From positions 310,001 to 374,000 of the forward strand of contig CAWDMC010000022.1 in assembly GCA_963803295.1 (NCBI GenBank): 64,000 nucleotides of DNA. Direction: 5' to 3'. This document shows, piece by piece, positions 27,760-35,853 of this stretch (positions are counted from its first letter, which is position 1; every line of letters begins with the position of its first letter). The notes below the pieces were generated by a model, which ran no database searches, was not told the origin of the DNA, and saw only the letters and a list, made by a program, of their open reading frames with translations. The stretch comes from CAWDMC01 sp963803295. GTDB taxonomy: Bacteria > Acidobacteriota > Terriglobia > UBA7540. A program made the position numbers and the translations under genes.

Positions 27760-28491
27760 CTAACCTTCGCCATAGCTATCCGAAAGCAGCATCTGGTTCT
27801 CGGGATTGCGCGTTTCGCCGACGCTCGCCACCCGTACCGCAGCCTGTCCTCTAACCGGACACTTGGCCTCGCAGATGCCGCAGCCGATGCAGAGATCGGG
27901 GTCCACATGGGGCTGTTTGACTGTCACTTTTTCGCCTGCGGCATTCAGCACCTCGACTTCTTCAAACCAGATTGCCTTCTTGGGTGTGGGGCAGTGCTCC
28001 TCACAGACAATGCAGGTCCGCGAATAGGACCAGGGCAGACAGCGGTTCCTGTCGATGTAGGCCAAGCCGATCTTGATTTTCTGCTTCTCCTCGACACCGA
28101 TCTGGCGAATCGCGTGGGTGGGGCATACCTGCGAACACAGATTGCATTCGTACTCGCAATAGCCGGTAGTCATCTTCATGACCGGAGTCCAGACGCCCTC
28201 CAGTCCGCCTTCCCAAGCCGACGGATGGATGGCGTTCGTAGGACAGACCTTCATACATTCGCCGCAGCGGATGCATTTTGCCAGGAACTCGTTCTCGGTA
28301 AGCGACCCTGGAGGACGGATAAGCGCCGGGTTAAAGGTTTTCTTTGAAGCCTGGGGATGAATCGCAAAAAGCAGACCTCCGCCCAGGCCGGAGAGTCCTG
28401 CCAACAAAACCGACCGCCGGCTTAAATCGAGTCTGGATTCTTTAGGCGGCCGCGCGAAATCAGCGATCCATCTGGACAAGGGTTTCAGCAT
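27760..28491 (-). CDS. NapG/MauM-like Tat-exported polyferredoxin
   Basis: A 243-residue protein with a Tat-type signal (LSRRSVLLAGLSGLGGG). It has four cysteine clusters: CIRCGECMKVCPTNAIHP, CEYECNLCSQVCPTHAI, an irregular CLPW...CIVCEEHCPTP, and CIGCGICEAKCPVRG. This is the NapG/MauM arrangement of a periplasmic electron-transfer protein. It overlaps the membrane NapH-like gene by 32 bases, which means tight coupling. Predicted role: take electrons from NapH and hand them to the exported aldo-keto reductase (inference from gene order and cofactors). Confidence 0.9.
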   Translation of the reverse strand: MLKPLSRWIADFARPPKESRLDLSRRSVLLAGLSGLGGGLLFAIHPQASKKTFNPALIRPPGSLTENEFLAKCIRCGECMKVCPTNAIHPSAWEGGLEGVWTPVMKMTTGYCEYECNLCSQVCPTHAIRQIGVEEKQKIKIGLAYIDRNRCLPWSYSRTCIVCEEHCPTPKKAIWFEEVEVLNAAGEKVTVKQPHVDPDLCIGCGICEAKCPVRGQAAVRVASVGETRNPENQMLLSDSYGEG

Positions 28492-29470
28492 TCCCTTTCT
28501 CCGGCTCTTTCTCCGACCCTGGCGCTTGCTTCACTTGCATCACAGCAGAGGTAAAGGTGATCGCCTGCGAGGGACAATCCGAGATGCAGTTGCAGCAGTA
28601 GAAACACTCCGAAGCTTTCCACTCCACCAGCTTGCCGGCATTGGCTCCTCCCTGGCAGTCCACCTGACACAACCGGCACTGGGTGCACTGCTCTCCGCTT
28701 TTTCTTAGCCGGACCAGTGGATTCTTTCCGACCAGCCCCAGCAAGGCTCCCAACGGACAGAGGTAGCGGCACCAGAAGCGGGCCCGATAAAAGTTCAGCG
28801 CCAGAACCGCGATAAACAGGGTGCCGATCAGTATTCCACCCCAATAGTAAGGCTGCTCGACCGCAAGGAGATGCGCCCGGAGGAGCGCATAGACCGGCTC
28901 CGTTACAAGCGTGAGTCTTACCGGCCCGATGCCGGGGTCTGCGTGGTAGATCCAGGCGAACAGCCTCACTGTGGCGGCGTTGAACGCGGGATAAATGGAG
29001 GTGGACAGCGAGCGGTAGAAGAAGGAGAAGGGATCGAGCCAGCCCGCCATGTTCACACCCAGAACGGCTGCAACAAGAAATGCCACCAGGATGTAGTATT
29101 TTGCCTTCTGCGCGCGATAATATCCGCCAACCTCGATCTTCTGCTTGTCGCGGCCGGCGCGAAGGCTGGTGAAGAAATTGTGGAGCGCTCCAAAGGGACA
29201 GACCCACCCACAGAACCAACGCCCAGCGAGTAGAGTCCCGATTAAGGTTACGAGTGACAGCAGCATCGCCCGCTCGATCTTGTGGGATGACAGCCACGAA
29301 GTAAGCGCGACGAGCGGATCGAGATCGAAGAAGAGGGTTACATGGCTTCCAGCGCGGTTGATGGGGTGATCGGTGGTCTGGAGAAACAGATAGATGAAGA
29401 GCACAAAGAAGCTGGATTGCGTCAGCCGGCGCAGCCAGACCACCCTCGGCGTCTTTCGTTTTCTTGCCAT
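28460..29470 (-). CDS. NapH-like membrane polyferredoxin
   Basis: The start is the ATG at 29470, 4 bases after the DUF362 stop; the longer frame runs into the DUF362 gene and is rejected. The 336-residue protein has about five transmembrane segments and the NapH-type loop Cys motifs WFCGWVCPFGALH and WCRYLCPLGALLG. Two cytoplasm/periplasm-facing [4Fe-4S] motifs follow, CTQCRLCQVDC and CFYCCNCISDCPSQAITF. NapH-type proteins pass quinol electrons across the membrane to a NapG-type partner, which is encoded directly downstream. Confidence 0.9.
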   Translation of the reverse strand: MARKRKTPRVVWLRRLTQSSFFVLFIYLFLQTTDHPINRAGSHVTLFFDLDPLVALTSWLSSHKIERAMLLSLVTLIGTLLAGRWFCGWVCPFGALHNFFTSLRAGRDKQKIEVGGYYRAQKAKYYILVAFLVAAVLGVNMAGWLDPFSFFYRSLSTSIYPAFNAATVRLFAWIYHADPGIGPVRLTLVTEPVYALLRAHLLAVEQPYYWGGILIGTLFIAVLALNFYRARFWCRYLCPLGALLGLVGKNPLVRLRKSGEQCTQCRLCQVDCQGGANAGKLVEWKASECFYCCNCISDCPSQAITFTSAVMQVKQAPGSEKEPEKGNAETLVQMDR

Positions 29471-29474
29471 AACG

Positions 29475-30422
29475 CTACACTTCAAGCCTTCGCGGAGAAA
29501 GCGAGTTGAAGTTGATGGTACCCAGGCCGCGGGCGTTCCCCTCCACAATGTGCCCAATCTCCTCCGGCCTGCGGCCAAGCAGAGTGGCGCCGAAGGCATC
29601 GACCGCCACCTGATCGACGCCGGCCACAAGAGTATCCACTCTTTTCACGTCCGCCAGATTCCCGCCCACCGGGCCATTGGCGGTCAGAATTCGGACCGCG
29701 TCGAGCACGGTAAGTTGAGGCTTGAGGAAGGTCGCAATATCCACCAGCGTGTGATCGATATCCTGGTGAAAGCGGTTCCGCATCCCGCCCGCGACTCCCA
29801 TCAGGTTCTTCATTCCCAAGGTGGCTTTACTCAAACTATGATGTTTCACAATGGCGACGTTGATGAGCCGGTCAGCCTCGACCACGTCCTGATACATCTC
29901 CCATTCCTTAAGAACCTTGCCGTTGATCGCCATTCTCCTGAACTTGCGCTCGTCGAGAAAGAAGACCTGCGCTCCGGCTTTCTCGGCCGCCTGCTGAATG
30001 CCGCTTCGTGGGAAGGTGTTTTGAGCTTTATTGCACGGATTGTCGCTGACGATGACCTTCCTGGCCCCGGCCCGGAAGCACATTTCCACCAGCGTGGCCA
30101 CTACATCGGGATTCGTCGTTGCAGCCTGCTCAGGACGGCGGTCCCAACCGATATTGGGTTTCACCCAGACGATATTGCCGCGGGAAACGAACCGGCCCAT
30201 CCCGCCCAGAGCGTCGACTGAAGCGCGGGTCAGGCGTTTTGCTTCTTCCGCGATACCGTCAGGATCCGCCGGCGAGGCCTTGTAATGCGCGATGGCCAAA
30301 GCCGGTGATATCGCCGGGAAAAGAAGTTCGGAATCGAGCAATCCCAGGGAAACCCCCGCACCTGCCGCTAATCCTGCCTTGAGGCCTGTCTTGAGAAGAC
30401 TACGCCGGTCAAAATCCGTCAT
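29475..30422 (-). CDS. Tat-exported DUF362-family protein
   Basis: A 315-residue protein that begins MTDFDRRSLLKTGLKAG, a Tat signal, with a following hydrophobic stretch. The DUF362 core is present: WVKPNIGWDRRPEQAATTNP, VSDNPCNKAQNTFPRSGI, VKHHSLSKATLGMKNLMG, RNRFHQDIDHTLVDIATFL, ending LTVLDAVRILTANGPVGG and VDTLVAGVDQVAVDAFG. DUF362 proteins are often associated with Fe-S electron transfer but have no settled function. This member lacks the extra ferredoxin domain of some relatives. The gap to the upstream DUF6599 gene is 21 bases, and to the NapH-like gene 4 bases. Confidence 0.85.
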   Translation of the reverse strand: MTDFDRRSLLKTGLKAGLAAGAGVSLGLLDSELLFPAISPALAIAHYKASPADPDGIAEEAKRLTRASVDALGGMGRFVSRGNIVWVKPNIGWDRRPEQAATTNPDVVATLVEMCFRAGARKVIVSDNPCNKAQNTFPRSGIQQAAEKAGAQVFFLDERKFRRMAINGKVLKEWEMYQDVVEADRLINVAIVKHHSLSKATLGMKNLMGVAGGMRNRFHQDIDHTLVDIATFLKPQLTVLDAVRILTANGPVGGNLADVKRVDTLVAGVDQVAVDAFGATLLGRRPEEIGHIVEGNARGLGTINFNSLSPRRLEV

Positions 30423-30443
30423 GAATCACCTCCAAGAAGACTC

Positions 30444-31406
30444 TTAAAAAGCGCCATTGCCGGCTCGAGCAAGCCGATCCAGCACGGTAGCGAGAAATTG
30501 CTCCGGATGGGGCGGCGGGCTGATGCAAAGGATCGCGTAAGGCCCTCTCGCGAATACCAGGGCCTCGCCCTCGTATTGGTTCGTTCCGCGAAAGCCGTCC
30601 GCGATTACCTCCGGCGCCGGTGTCACCTTGCCGGACTGGCTGAAGTAGTCACGCAGCCGATTGACCCTCTGGACCGCGCCAGCCGGGCCCGGCGCTTTTG
30701 AAATCAGCAGCGTCGTGGGCTTTCCTGCTGCGCCCTCGCTCCCTTCGAGAGAGTATGATCCCTCGATGGCGGGAGACAGAATCTCGTGTCCCAGCGGGGC
30801 CCGCTTCACGAATTTCTCAGTATGCGGGAGAAGACCCTGCGGCGGCAGCAGCGTGAGCGCTTCGGGCATCGATCTTCCGACGCCGATCTTTTGCGATACA
30901 GCTTGGGCAAAGCGATCGAGATCGGGCGAGCTGTTTGGTTTGTCGCTGAAGCCGGAAAGCTTTACGTAGTACTCCGCCTGGAAGAAGTTCACGATGAAAT
31001 CGCTGACATATCCTTCCGCCCCGATCGGGACGAAATGGTAGCTGGGCGAGCGCTCGGCGGCATACATCCCAAAGGCGTTGAGTGGCTTCCCCATATCGTA
31101 GATGTCCACCGTGACGTCCGCCTGGGGAGTCTTGTATTCCTGGTGAACCATGGCGACGAGGTCGTCCTGCAGAAATGCGTCGGCCGCGCCGTCAATGTAC
31201 TCATAGAGATTGGACGAGTAGAACTGTCGCTCGCCTGACACCGTTGCACCGACTTCGGCTGCTTTCGGCAGCAGACCTGAGAGTCTTTCCTTAATAGCCA
31301 ACGGAATCGGGGCAGAAGATGGCGCAGGGGTTTCAGCGTCCTGTCGACCGTTAAGCAACGCCGGCGCAACGGCTATGCCCGCGAGGAAGAGGATAGCTTT
31401 CCACAT
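30444..31406 (-). CDS. Exported DUF6599-family protein, first gene of Fe-S operon
   Basis: The ATG at 31406 starts a signal peptide (MWKAILFLAGIAVAPALLNG). The body contains the DUF6599 hallmarks SSNLYEYIDGAADAFLQ, VDIYDMGKPLNAFGMYAAER and a following strand-rich domain (about residues 60-320). The family is described only by position; these proteins commonly precede DUF362/polyferredoxin/aldo-keto reductase genes in Acidobacteria (recalled, not checked). A GTGA-N6-TCAC palindrome (31449-31464) is centred about 50 bp upstream of the start. Confidence 0.75.
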   Translation of the reverse strand: MWKAILFLAGIAVAPALLNGRQDAETPAPSSAPIPLAIKERLSGLLPKAAEVGATVSGERQFYSSNLYEYIDGAADAFLQDDLVAMVHQEYKTPQADVTVDIYDMGKPLNAFGMYAAERSPSYHFVPIGAEGYVSDFIVNFFQAEYYVKLSGFSDKPNSSPDLDRFAQAVSQKIGVGRSMPEALTLLPPQGLLPHTEKFVKRAPLGHEILSPAIEGSYSLEGSEGAAGKPTTLLISKAPGPAGAVQRVNRLRDYFSQSGKVTPAPEVIADGFRGTNQYEGEALVFARGPYAILCISPPPHPEQFLATVLDRLARAGNGAF

Positions 31407-31448
31407 ATCGTGCCTGATCGAGGTTAGCCGCAGACCAACCGGACGGTC

Positions 31449-31464
31449 AGTGATACACGTCACA
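31449..31464. promoter_or_regulatory. Crp-type operator before the DUF6599/Fe-S operon
   Basis: AGTGATACACGTCACA is a perfect GTGA-N6-TCAC palindrome. It differs by one base in the central 15 from the site TGTGATCCACGTCACA upstream of osmC at 48516. It is centred about 50 bp before the ATG at 31406, in the intergenic region of the five-gene operon. Binding of the Crp/Fnr protein encoded at 49312-50046 is inferred from its recognition helix, not shown. Confidence 0.6.
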
Positions 31465-32128
31465 AGACCCTGGGACTATTCGACTGCCGTGGATTTCAGC
31501 GCAGGACCGTGAAGGATGTTAATTCGATCCGAATGTAGGTAAATGCGCCTTCGGGCGGGTTCCAGGACGCTTCCATGAGGCGCGGAATACGCAGCCCATC
31601 CTTTCCCCCCAAAACCGGTCGTTACCCATATCTTTGGCTGGACACGCGCCGTCCCTGGAATGCACGTGTCAGCCCCAAAGGGGCGTGCCACCTTAGCCCA
31701 GGCCAGCGGCCTGGGTCAATGTAGTCCCAGGCGGGTGTTCTCAAGCCCCGAAAGGGCGTGATCAAGACGACTAAGCGCGAACGATCATGCGCGCATCTTC
31801 AGCAAGGCCATTTCGCCCTTTCAGGGCTTGGTGAACCGGCCAAGGGCCCCTGACCCAGGCCTGTTGGCCCTGGGCTGTGGTAGGTCGCCCCTTCAGGGCT
31901 GGTTTCGGCATAAAGCGTCCGCTGCCGGTGTCCAGCAAGAATTGCGGGTCACGCTCAGCCCCAAAGGAGGCGAGCCCTGTTATCGACTGGCTTGATTACT
32001 TGCCCAAATGTGAGACTCCAAGGTCATGATAGAGTAGTCCACCTTTGGACAAGCGCGTTCAGCTTGAAACCAAGTCTCCGGCGTCCGCGGCGGCACGATT
32101 GTCCTTTACCAAGAGAGGAGCGCCCGCT
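31465..32128. other. Non-coding region with large inverted repeat
   Basis: No gene was seen. It holds the roughly 230-bp inverted repeat (31671-31900) and the 5' region of the RhaT-like gene. Confidence 0.5.
31671..31900. repeat. ~230-bp composite inverted repeat
   Basis: The outer arms are AGCCCCAAAGGGGCG (31671-31685) and CGCCCCTTCAGGGCT (31886-31900), 13 of 15 complementary. Inner arms AAGCCCCGAAAGGGCG (~31743) and CGCCCTTTCAGGGCTT (~31814) pair in 15 of 16 positions. A local hairpin CCCAGGCC/GGCCTGGG lies in the left arm and a CCCAGGCC copy in the right. This layout resembles interspersed repeats of large-genome soil bacteria. Confidence 0.75.
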
Positions 32129-33151
32129 TTGCAACTTAGTCCGCAGGTCCTGCTCGCATTTGGCCTCATCCTAACGGCAGCCGCTATGAACGGCGCTTAC
32201 GCGATCCCGCTGCGCTTCATGACGCGCTGGAAATGGGAGAACGCCTGGGCCGTCTGGACCGTCCTCGCTATGATGGTGCTGCCCATTGCCACCGCCATCG
32301 TCACCATTCCGCGACTTGGAGAAACCTATGCCGGGACTTCACTAGGGACTTTCGCACTGATGGGAGTCTTCGGCGCGCTCTGGGGTGCGGGGGTTCTGAT
32401 GATCGGCATGTCGTTCCCACTCGTTGGGGTGGCCGTTGGAAATGCCGTAGCGCTGGGGTCAGCCGCCGCACTCGGCAGCCTGCTACCGTTGTTCGGACGA
32501 CAGGCCGACAAACTCGGCACCCGAGCCGGCAACCAGATCCTGTTGGGTGTTGCGGTCCTGCTGGCGGGAGTCGCCGTGTGTGGACTTGCTGGACGAGAGC
32601 GCGAACGCCGCCAGGGCGTGGGAATCGGCAGCAGTCAGAGGAAGGCTTTCCCGGGTTTTCTGCTGGCATTGGTTGGGGGAAGCCTCACCGCGCTATTGAA
32701 CATCGCTTTGGCCTACGGAAGCGCAATCCTCGACGCTGTGCGCACCGCTAGTCCAGGAAGCACCATGGCGGCAAACGCTGTGTGGGTTCCGGTACTCTTC
32801 GCAGGTGCCTTGCCGGGTCTCGTGTATTGCCTTTGGCTGCTACGGCGCAATCACTCGCTCGCGGCTTATGGCGGCGTAGCCACTACGTTCTATTGGCCAC
32901 TCATCGTCTTGATGGCCGCGTTATGGTTTGGCAGCGTGCTGTTGTATGGCGTCGGAGCGCTGCGGATCGGCAGCCTCGGACCAGTGGTCGGCTGGCCCGT
33001 ATTCATGTCAGGGGCCGTGATTGCGAGCTTTGCCTGGGGCGCGCTCGCCGGCGAGTGGAAGCAGTCCGGGCCGAAGGCTGTGGCGCTAATGATGGGCGGC
33101 ATTGCGCTACTCGTAGCCGCCATGGCGCTGTTCGCGAAAGCAGCAGCCTGA
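32129..33151 (+). CDS. RhaT-like sugar (L-rhamnose) transporter
   Basis: About 340 residues from a TTG at 32129, preceded by AGAGGAG at 8 bases; an upstream TTG at 32045 has no site. About ten transmembrane helices are visible, starting LAFGLILTAAAMNGAYAIPLR, with MTRWKWENAWAVWT and the GNAVALGSAAALGSLLPL helix that are typical of RhaT (DMT-superfamily rhamnose:proton symporters). It ends AMALFAKAAA. RhaT names a sugar class and the substrate here could differ. The following GH2 gene on the same strand, 76 bases later, fits uptake of its product. Confidence 0.8.
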   Translation: MQLSPQVLLAFGLILTAAAMNGAYAIPLRFMTRWKWENAWAVWTVLAMMVLPIATAIVTIPRLGETYAGTSLGTFALMGVFGALWGAGVLMIGMSFPLVGVAVGNAVALGSAAALGSLLPLFGRQADKLGTRAGNQILLGVAVLLAGVAVCGLAGRERERRQGVGIGSSQRKAFPGFLLALVGGSLTALLNIALAYGSAILDAVRTASPGSTMAANAVWVPVLFAGALPGLVYCLWLLRRNHSLAAYGGVATTFYWPLIVLMAALWFGSVLLYGVGALRIGSLGPVVGWPVFMSGAVIASFAWGALAGEWKQSGPKAVALMMGGIALLVAAMALFAKAAA

Positions 33152-33227
33152 AGGTGCTCCGGTGAACTCAAAACGCGTCGGTTAGGGGCACGTAACGTGC
33201 GTGCAAGGCCATTTGGCGAGGGACGGC

Positions 33228-35459
33228 ATGGAAGAGTTTAAGACGACGCGGCGCGAATTCGCAAAGCTTCTGGTGGGGAGCGCCGGCATCGCCTTGCCCA
33301 CTTTCGCGGGCGAGTCGAGTGTCCATCCCCAGAGGCCGCGCGAGATCGTGTCGCTGGATGGTGAGTGGAGCATCGAAGAGGGCCTCGAGCCCGAGTCCAT
33401 CCCTGCGAGCTTTGGACACACGGTAGCCGTGCCTGGCCTTGCGCATCTCGCCGCACCACCCTTCCCGGACGTGGACCAGTACGAGACTCGCGAATACATC
33501 CTTAACATGATTGGCTTTGGCGTAATGCCGCCCTCCGCAGCCACCGGCGCCTTGGGCCGGACCGTGCAGAAGCGGAATTGGTTCTGGTATCGGAGAAGTT
33601 TTCGGATCTCGGCGAAAAGGCAAGTCGCAATTCTGGTGATCAATAAAGCCCAATTTGGAACCGCCGTGTGTCTTAACGGCAGGAAGATCGGCGAACACCT
33701 GGGTTGCTTCACGCGCGGCCATTTCGACTTGACAAGCGCCATCGACTGGCAGGGTGAGAATTACCTCTTGGTGCGCGTTGGAGCCCATCCCGGCGCTTTG
33801 CCGAAATGGGTGCCCGCAGGCACTGACCAGGAGAAGCCGGTGTGGACGGCCGGAATTTACGACAGCGTTTCCCTCCATCTCTGCGACAATCCGGTAATTG
33901 AAGCCGTTCAGACGGCGCCGCAAATTCGAACATCCTCGGTCATCGTTCAAACCAAACTCCATAACTACGGGTCCGAGACAGCAGTGGACCTGGTACAACG
34001 CGTTAAGACCTGGAAAGGGGGAAGGTCGGCGGGGAAACCTTTGATCGAGCGTGTCCGCCTGGCCAGGGGTGAGTCGAAAACTCTGACTCAGACCATCCCA
34101 ATTCCTGACGCCGTACGGTGGAGCCCCGAAGACCCCTTCTTATACGTTCTTGGAACCAGCACTAAGGGAGACAGTGTTTCAACCCGGTTCGCCATGAGGG
34201 AGATCCGCTTTGACACCGTTTCCCGTCGAGCCCTGCTGAACGGCAGGCCTTACTTCCTGCGCGGCGCCACGCTGACTCTGCACCGCTTCTTCGGGGATCC
34301 ACTGAGCAAACACCATCCTTGGGAAGAAGCGTGGGTGCGGAAACTTCTGGGGGAAATTCCCAAACGGATGCACTGGAATAGCATGCGGATCTGCATTGGG
34401 CCAGCGCCCGAAATGTGGCTGGACATCGCCGATGAGGTTGGATTGCTCCTTCAATACGAATATGCGATTTGGACGGGTCATTTCACCTGGCGACAGGACC
34501 TATGGAAAACTGAGGAACTCATCGACGAATTCAAAGAATTTGTTCAGGACAATTGGAATCATCCCAGCGTGGCCATCTGGGATGCTTCGAACGAGACGCG
34601 CTTTGACGCTCTTCGTGAAACGGTAGTCCCCGCCGTGCGCGCCCTGGATCTCTCAAATCGGCCCTGGGATAACGGCTATAGTGTCCCGCAAGGCCCCGAC
34701 GATCCTTACGAAGATCACCCCTATCTTTTCTCCTTCCAGGACAAGCCTCCCTACTATGACATGACCTCCCTGGAAGCGATGGAGGGACCGCCACAATTGA
34801 ATGGACCCTCCTCGAGCCACGCAGCCATCATCAACGAATACGATTCGCTTTTTCTGAAAAGGGACGGGACCCCGGTTTTCTTCACTCGAAAGTTCTACGA
34901 TGCTTTTGTGGGTGCGGATGCGTCTCGAGAGAAGCGTTTTGCTCTCCGCGCCTATTTGTTGGCCGGTTTGACTGAGTTTTGGAGAGCCTTCCGCCACTAT
35001 GCCGGTGTGATGTACTTTTCCTACCTGGACGCCGACCTGCCGCATTCGGTCACTTGCGACAACTTCTTGGATGTCGAGAAACTGGAGTTTCAACCCTACT
35101 TCGAGGAGTACGTGAAGGAAGCCTTTAAGCCGTTGGGCGTGTACCTTAACTTTTGGCAGACCAAACTCCCGGCCGGACGGCGGGAGCGTTTCCAAGTGCT
35201 GGTATTGAACGACGAGTACGAATCCGCGCGCGGAAACCTCCTCGTGGTATTCTCTGCCGCGAGTGGAAAGGCGGAGGCAGGGCGCGCGGAAGTTGAATTT
35301 GAAATCCCTCCGCTCGGGCAAATGACCTACGATCTAACCCTTCAGACTCCCTCCCAACCCGGTGATTACCTCCTATTGGCGAGCGCCGCCTGGCCGGCTC
35401 GTCCCTGGAGTCCCGTCATCAGCCGGCGAAACGTGTCGGTTGTTTCCACGTTAAGTTAA
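33228..35459 (+). CDS. Tat-exported glycoside hydrolase family 2 enzyme
   Basis: 743 residues from the ATG at 33228 (GAGGGA at 5 bases). A Tat signal (TRREFAKLLVGSAG) is followed by the GH2 sugar-binding domain (WFWYRRSFRIS), the Ig-like domain (about residues 230-320), and a TIM barrel with the acid/base motif NHPSVAIWDASNETR. A later AAIINEYDSLF is a candidate nucleophile position. GH2 enzymes include beta-galactosidases, mannosidases and glucuronidases; the barrel differs enough that no specificity is assigned. Export through Tat implies a cofactor or fast folding. The gene lies 76 bases downstream of the RhaT-like transporter. Confidence 0.8.
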   Translation: MEEFKTTRREFAKLLVGSAGIALPTFAGESSVHPQRPREIVSLDGEWSIEEGLEPESIPASFGHTVAVPGLAHLAAPPFPDVDQYETREYILNMIGFGVMPPSAATGALGRTVQKRNWFWYRRSFRISAKRQVAILVINKAQFGTAVCLNGRKIGEHLGCFTRGHFDLTSAIDWQGENYLLVRVGAHPGALPKWVPAGTDQEKPVWTAGIYDSVSLHLCDNPVIEAVQTAPQIRTSSVIVQTKLHNYGSETAVDLVQRVKTWKGGRSAGKPLIERVRLARGESKTLTQTIPIPDAVRWSPEDPFLYVLGTSTKGDSVSTRFAMREIRFDTVSRRALLNGRPYFLRGATLTLHRFFGDPLSKHHPWEEAWVRKLLGEIPKRMHWNSMRICIGPAPEMWLDIADEVGLLLQYEYAIWTGHFTWRQDLWKTEELIDEFKEFVQDNWNHPSVAIWDASNETRFDALRETVVPAVRALDLSNRPWDNGYSVPQGPDDPYEDHPYLFSFQDKPPYYDMTSLEAMEGPPQLNGPSSSHAAIINEYDSLFLKRDGTPVFFTRKFYDAFVGADASREKRFALRAYLLAGLTEFWRAFRHYAGVMYFSYLDADLPHSVTCDNFLDVEKLEFQPYFEEYVKEAFKPLGVYLNFWQTKLPAGRRERFQVLVLNDEYESARGNLLVVFSAASGKAEAGRAEVEFEIPPLGQMTYDLTLQTPSQPGDYLLLASAAWPARPWSPVISRRNVSVVSTLS

Positions 35460-35509
35460 GTCTTGATTCCATTTTTCCCTACCGGGCTGTCGTCCGCAAT
35501 CAGTCTTTT

Positions 35510-35853
35510 CTAAATACCAAGGGCCGCCCGCCCCTTCTGAATCCGCCGAATCTGTACATCCGATATTGAGATAAGACCGGTGTCCATCATCTCCTCAACA
35601 ATCACAGCCAGTCGGTCAATCTTCTCGGCAGAATCCACGATGTTCATGATGATGGGCAGGTCGTGGGTGAGCAGGTGGGAGCGATGGATTTCAGCGGTTC
35701 CACCGTACCCTCCAGGCCCCGGAAAACCGTCGCCCCCGCCATCTTTAGCTCGATGCACTTGGCCACGATGGCTTCGTAGAGGGGCTTGCCCTTATACCGG
35801 TCGCCCTCCGAGAAGTGGAGGCGCATCAGTTTAGCGGTCTGATAGGCTGGCAT
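35510..35853 (-). pseudogene. DUF190 (PII-like) protein, frameshifted
   Basis: Two frames together give one DUF190 domain. The 5' part (ATG 35853, AGGAG 9 bases upstream) reads KLMRLHFSEGDRYKGKPLYE, then AIVAKCIELKMAGATVFRG. Near 35707-35713 the homology moves to another frame: YGGTAEIHRSHLLTHDLPI, VDSAEKIDRLAVIVEEMMD. A single missing base between GLEG and YGG would restore it. DUF190 proteins pair with CrcB fluoride channels. The upstream two-domain DUF190 gene is intact and may cover the function. Confidence 0.75.
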
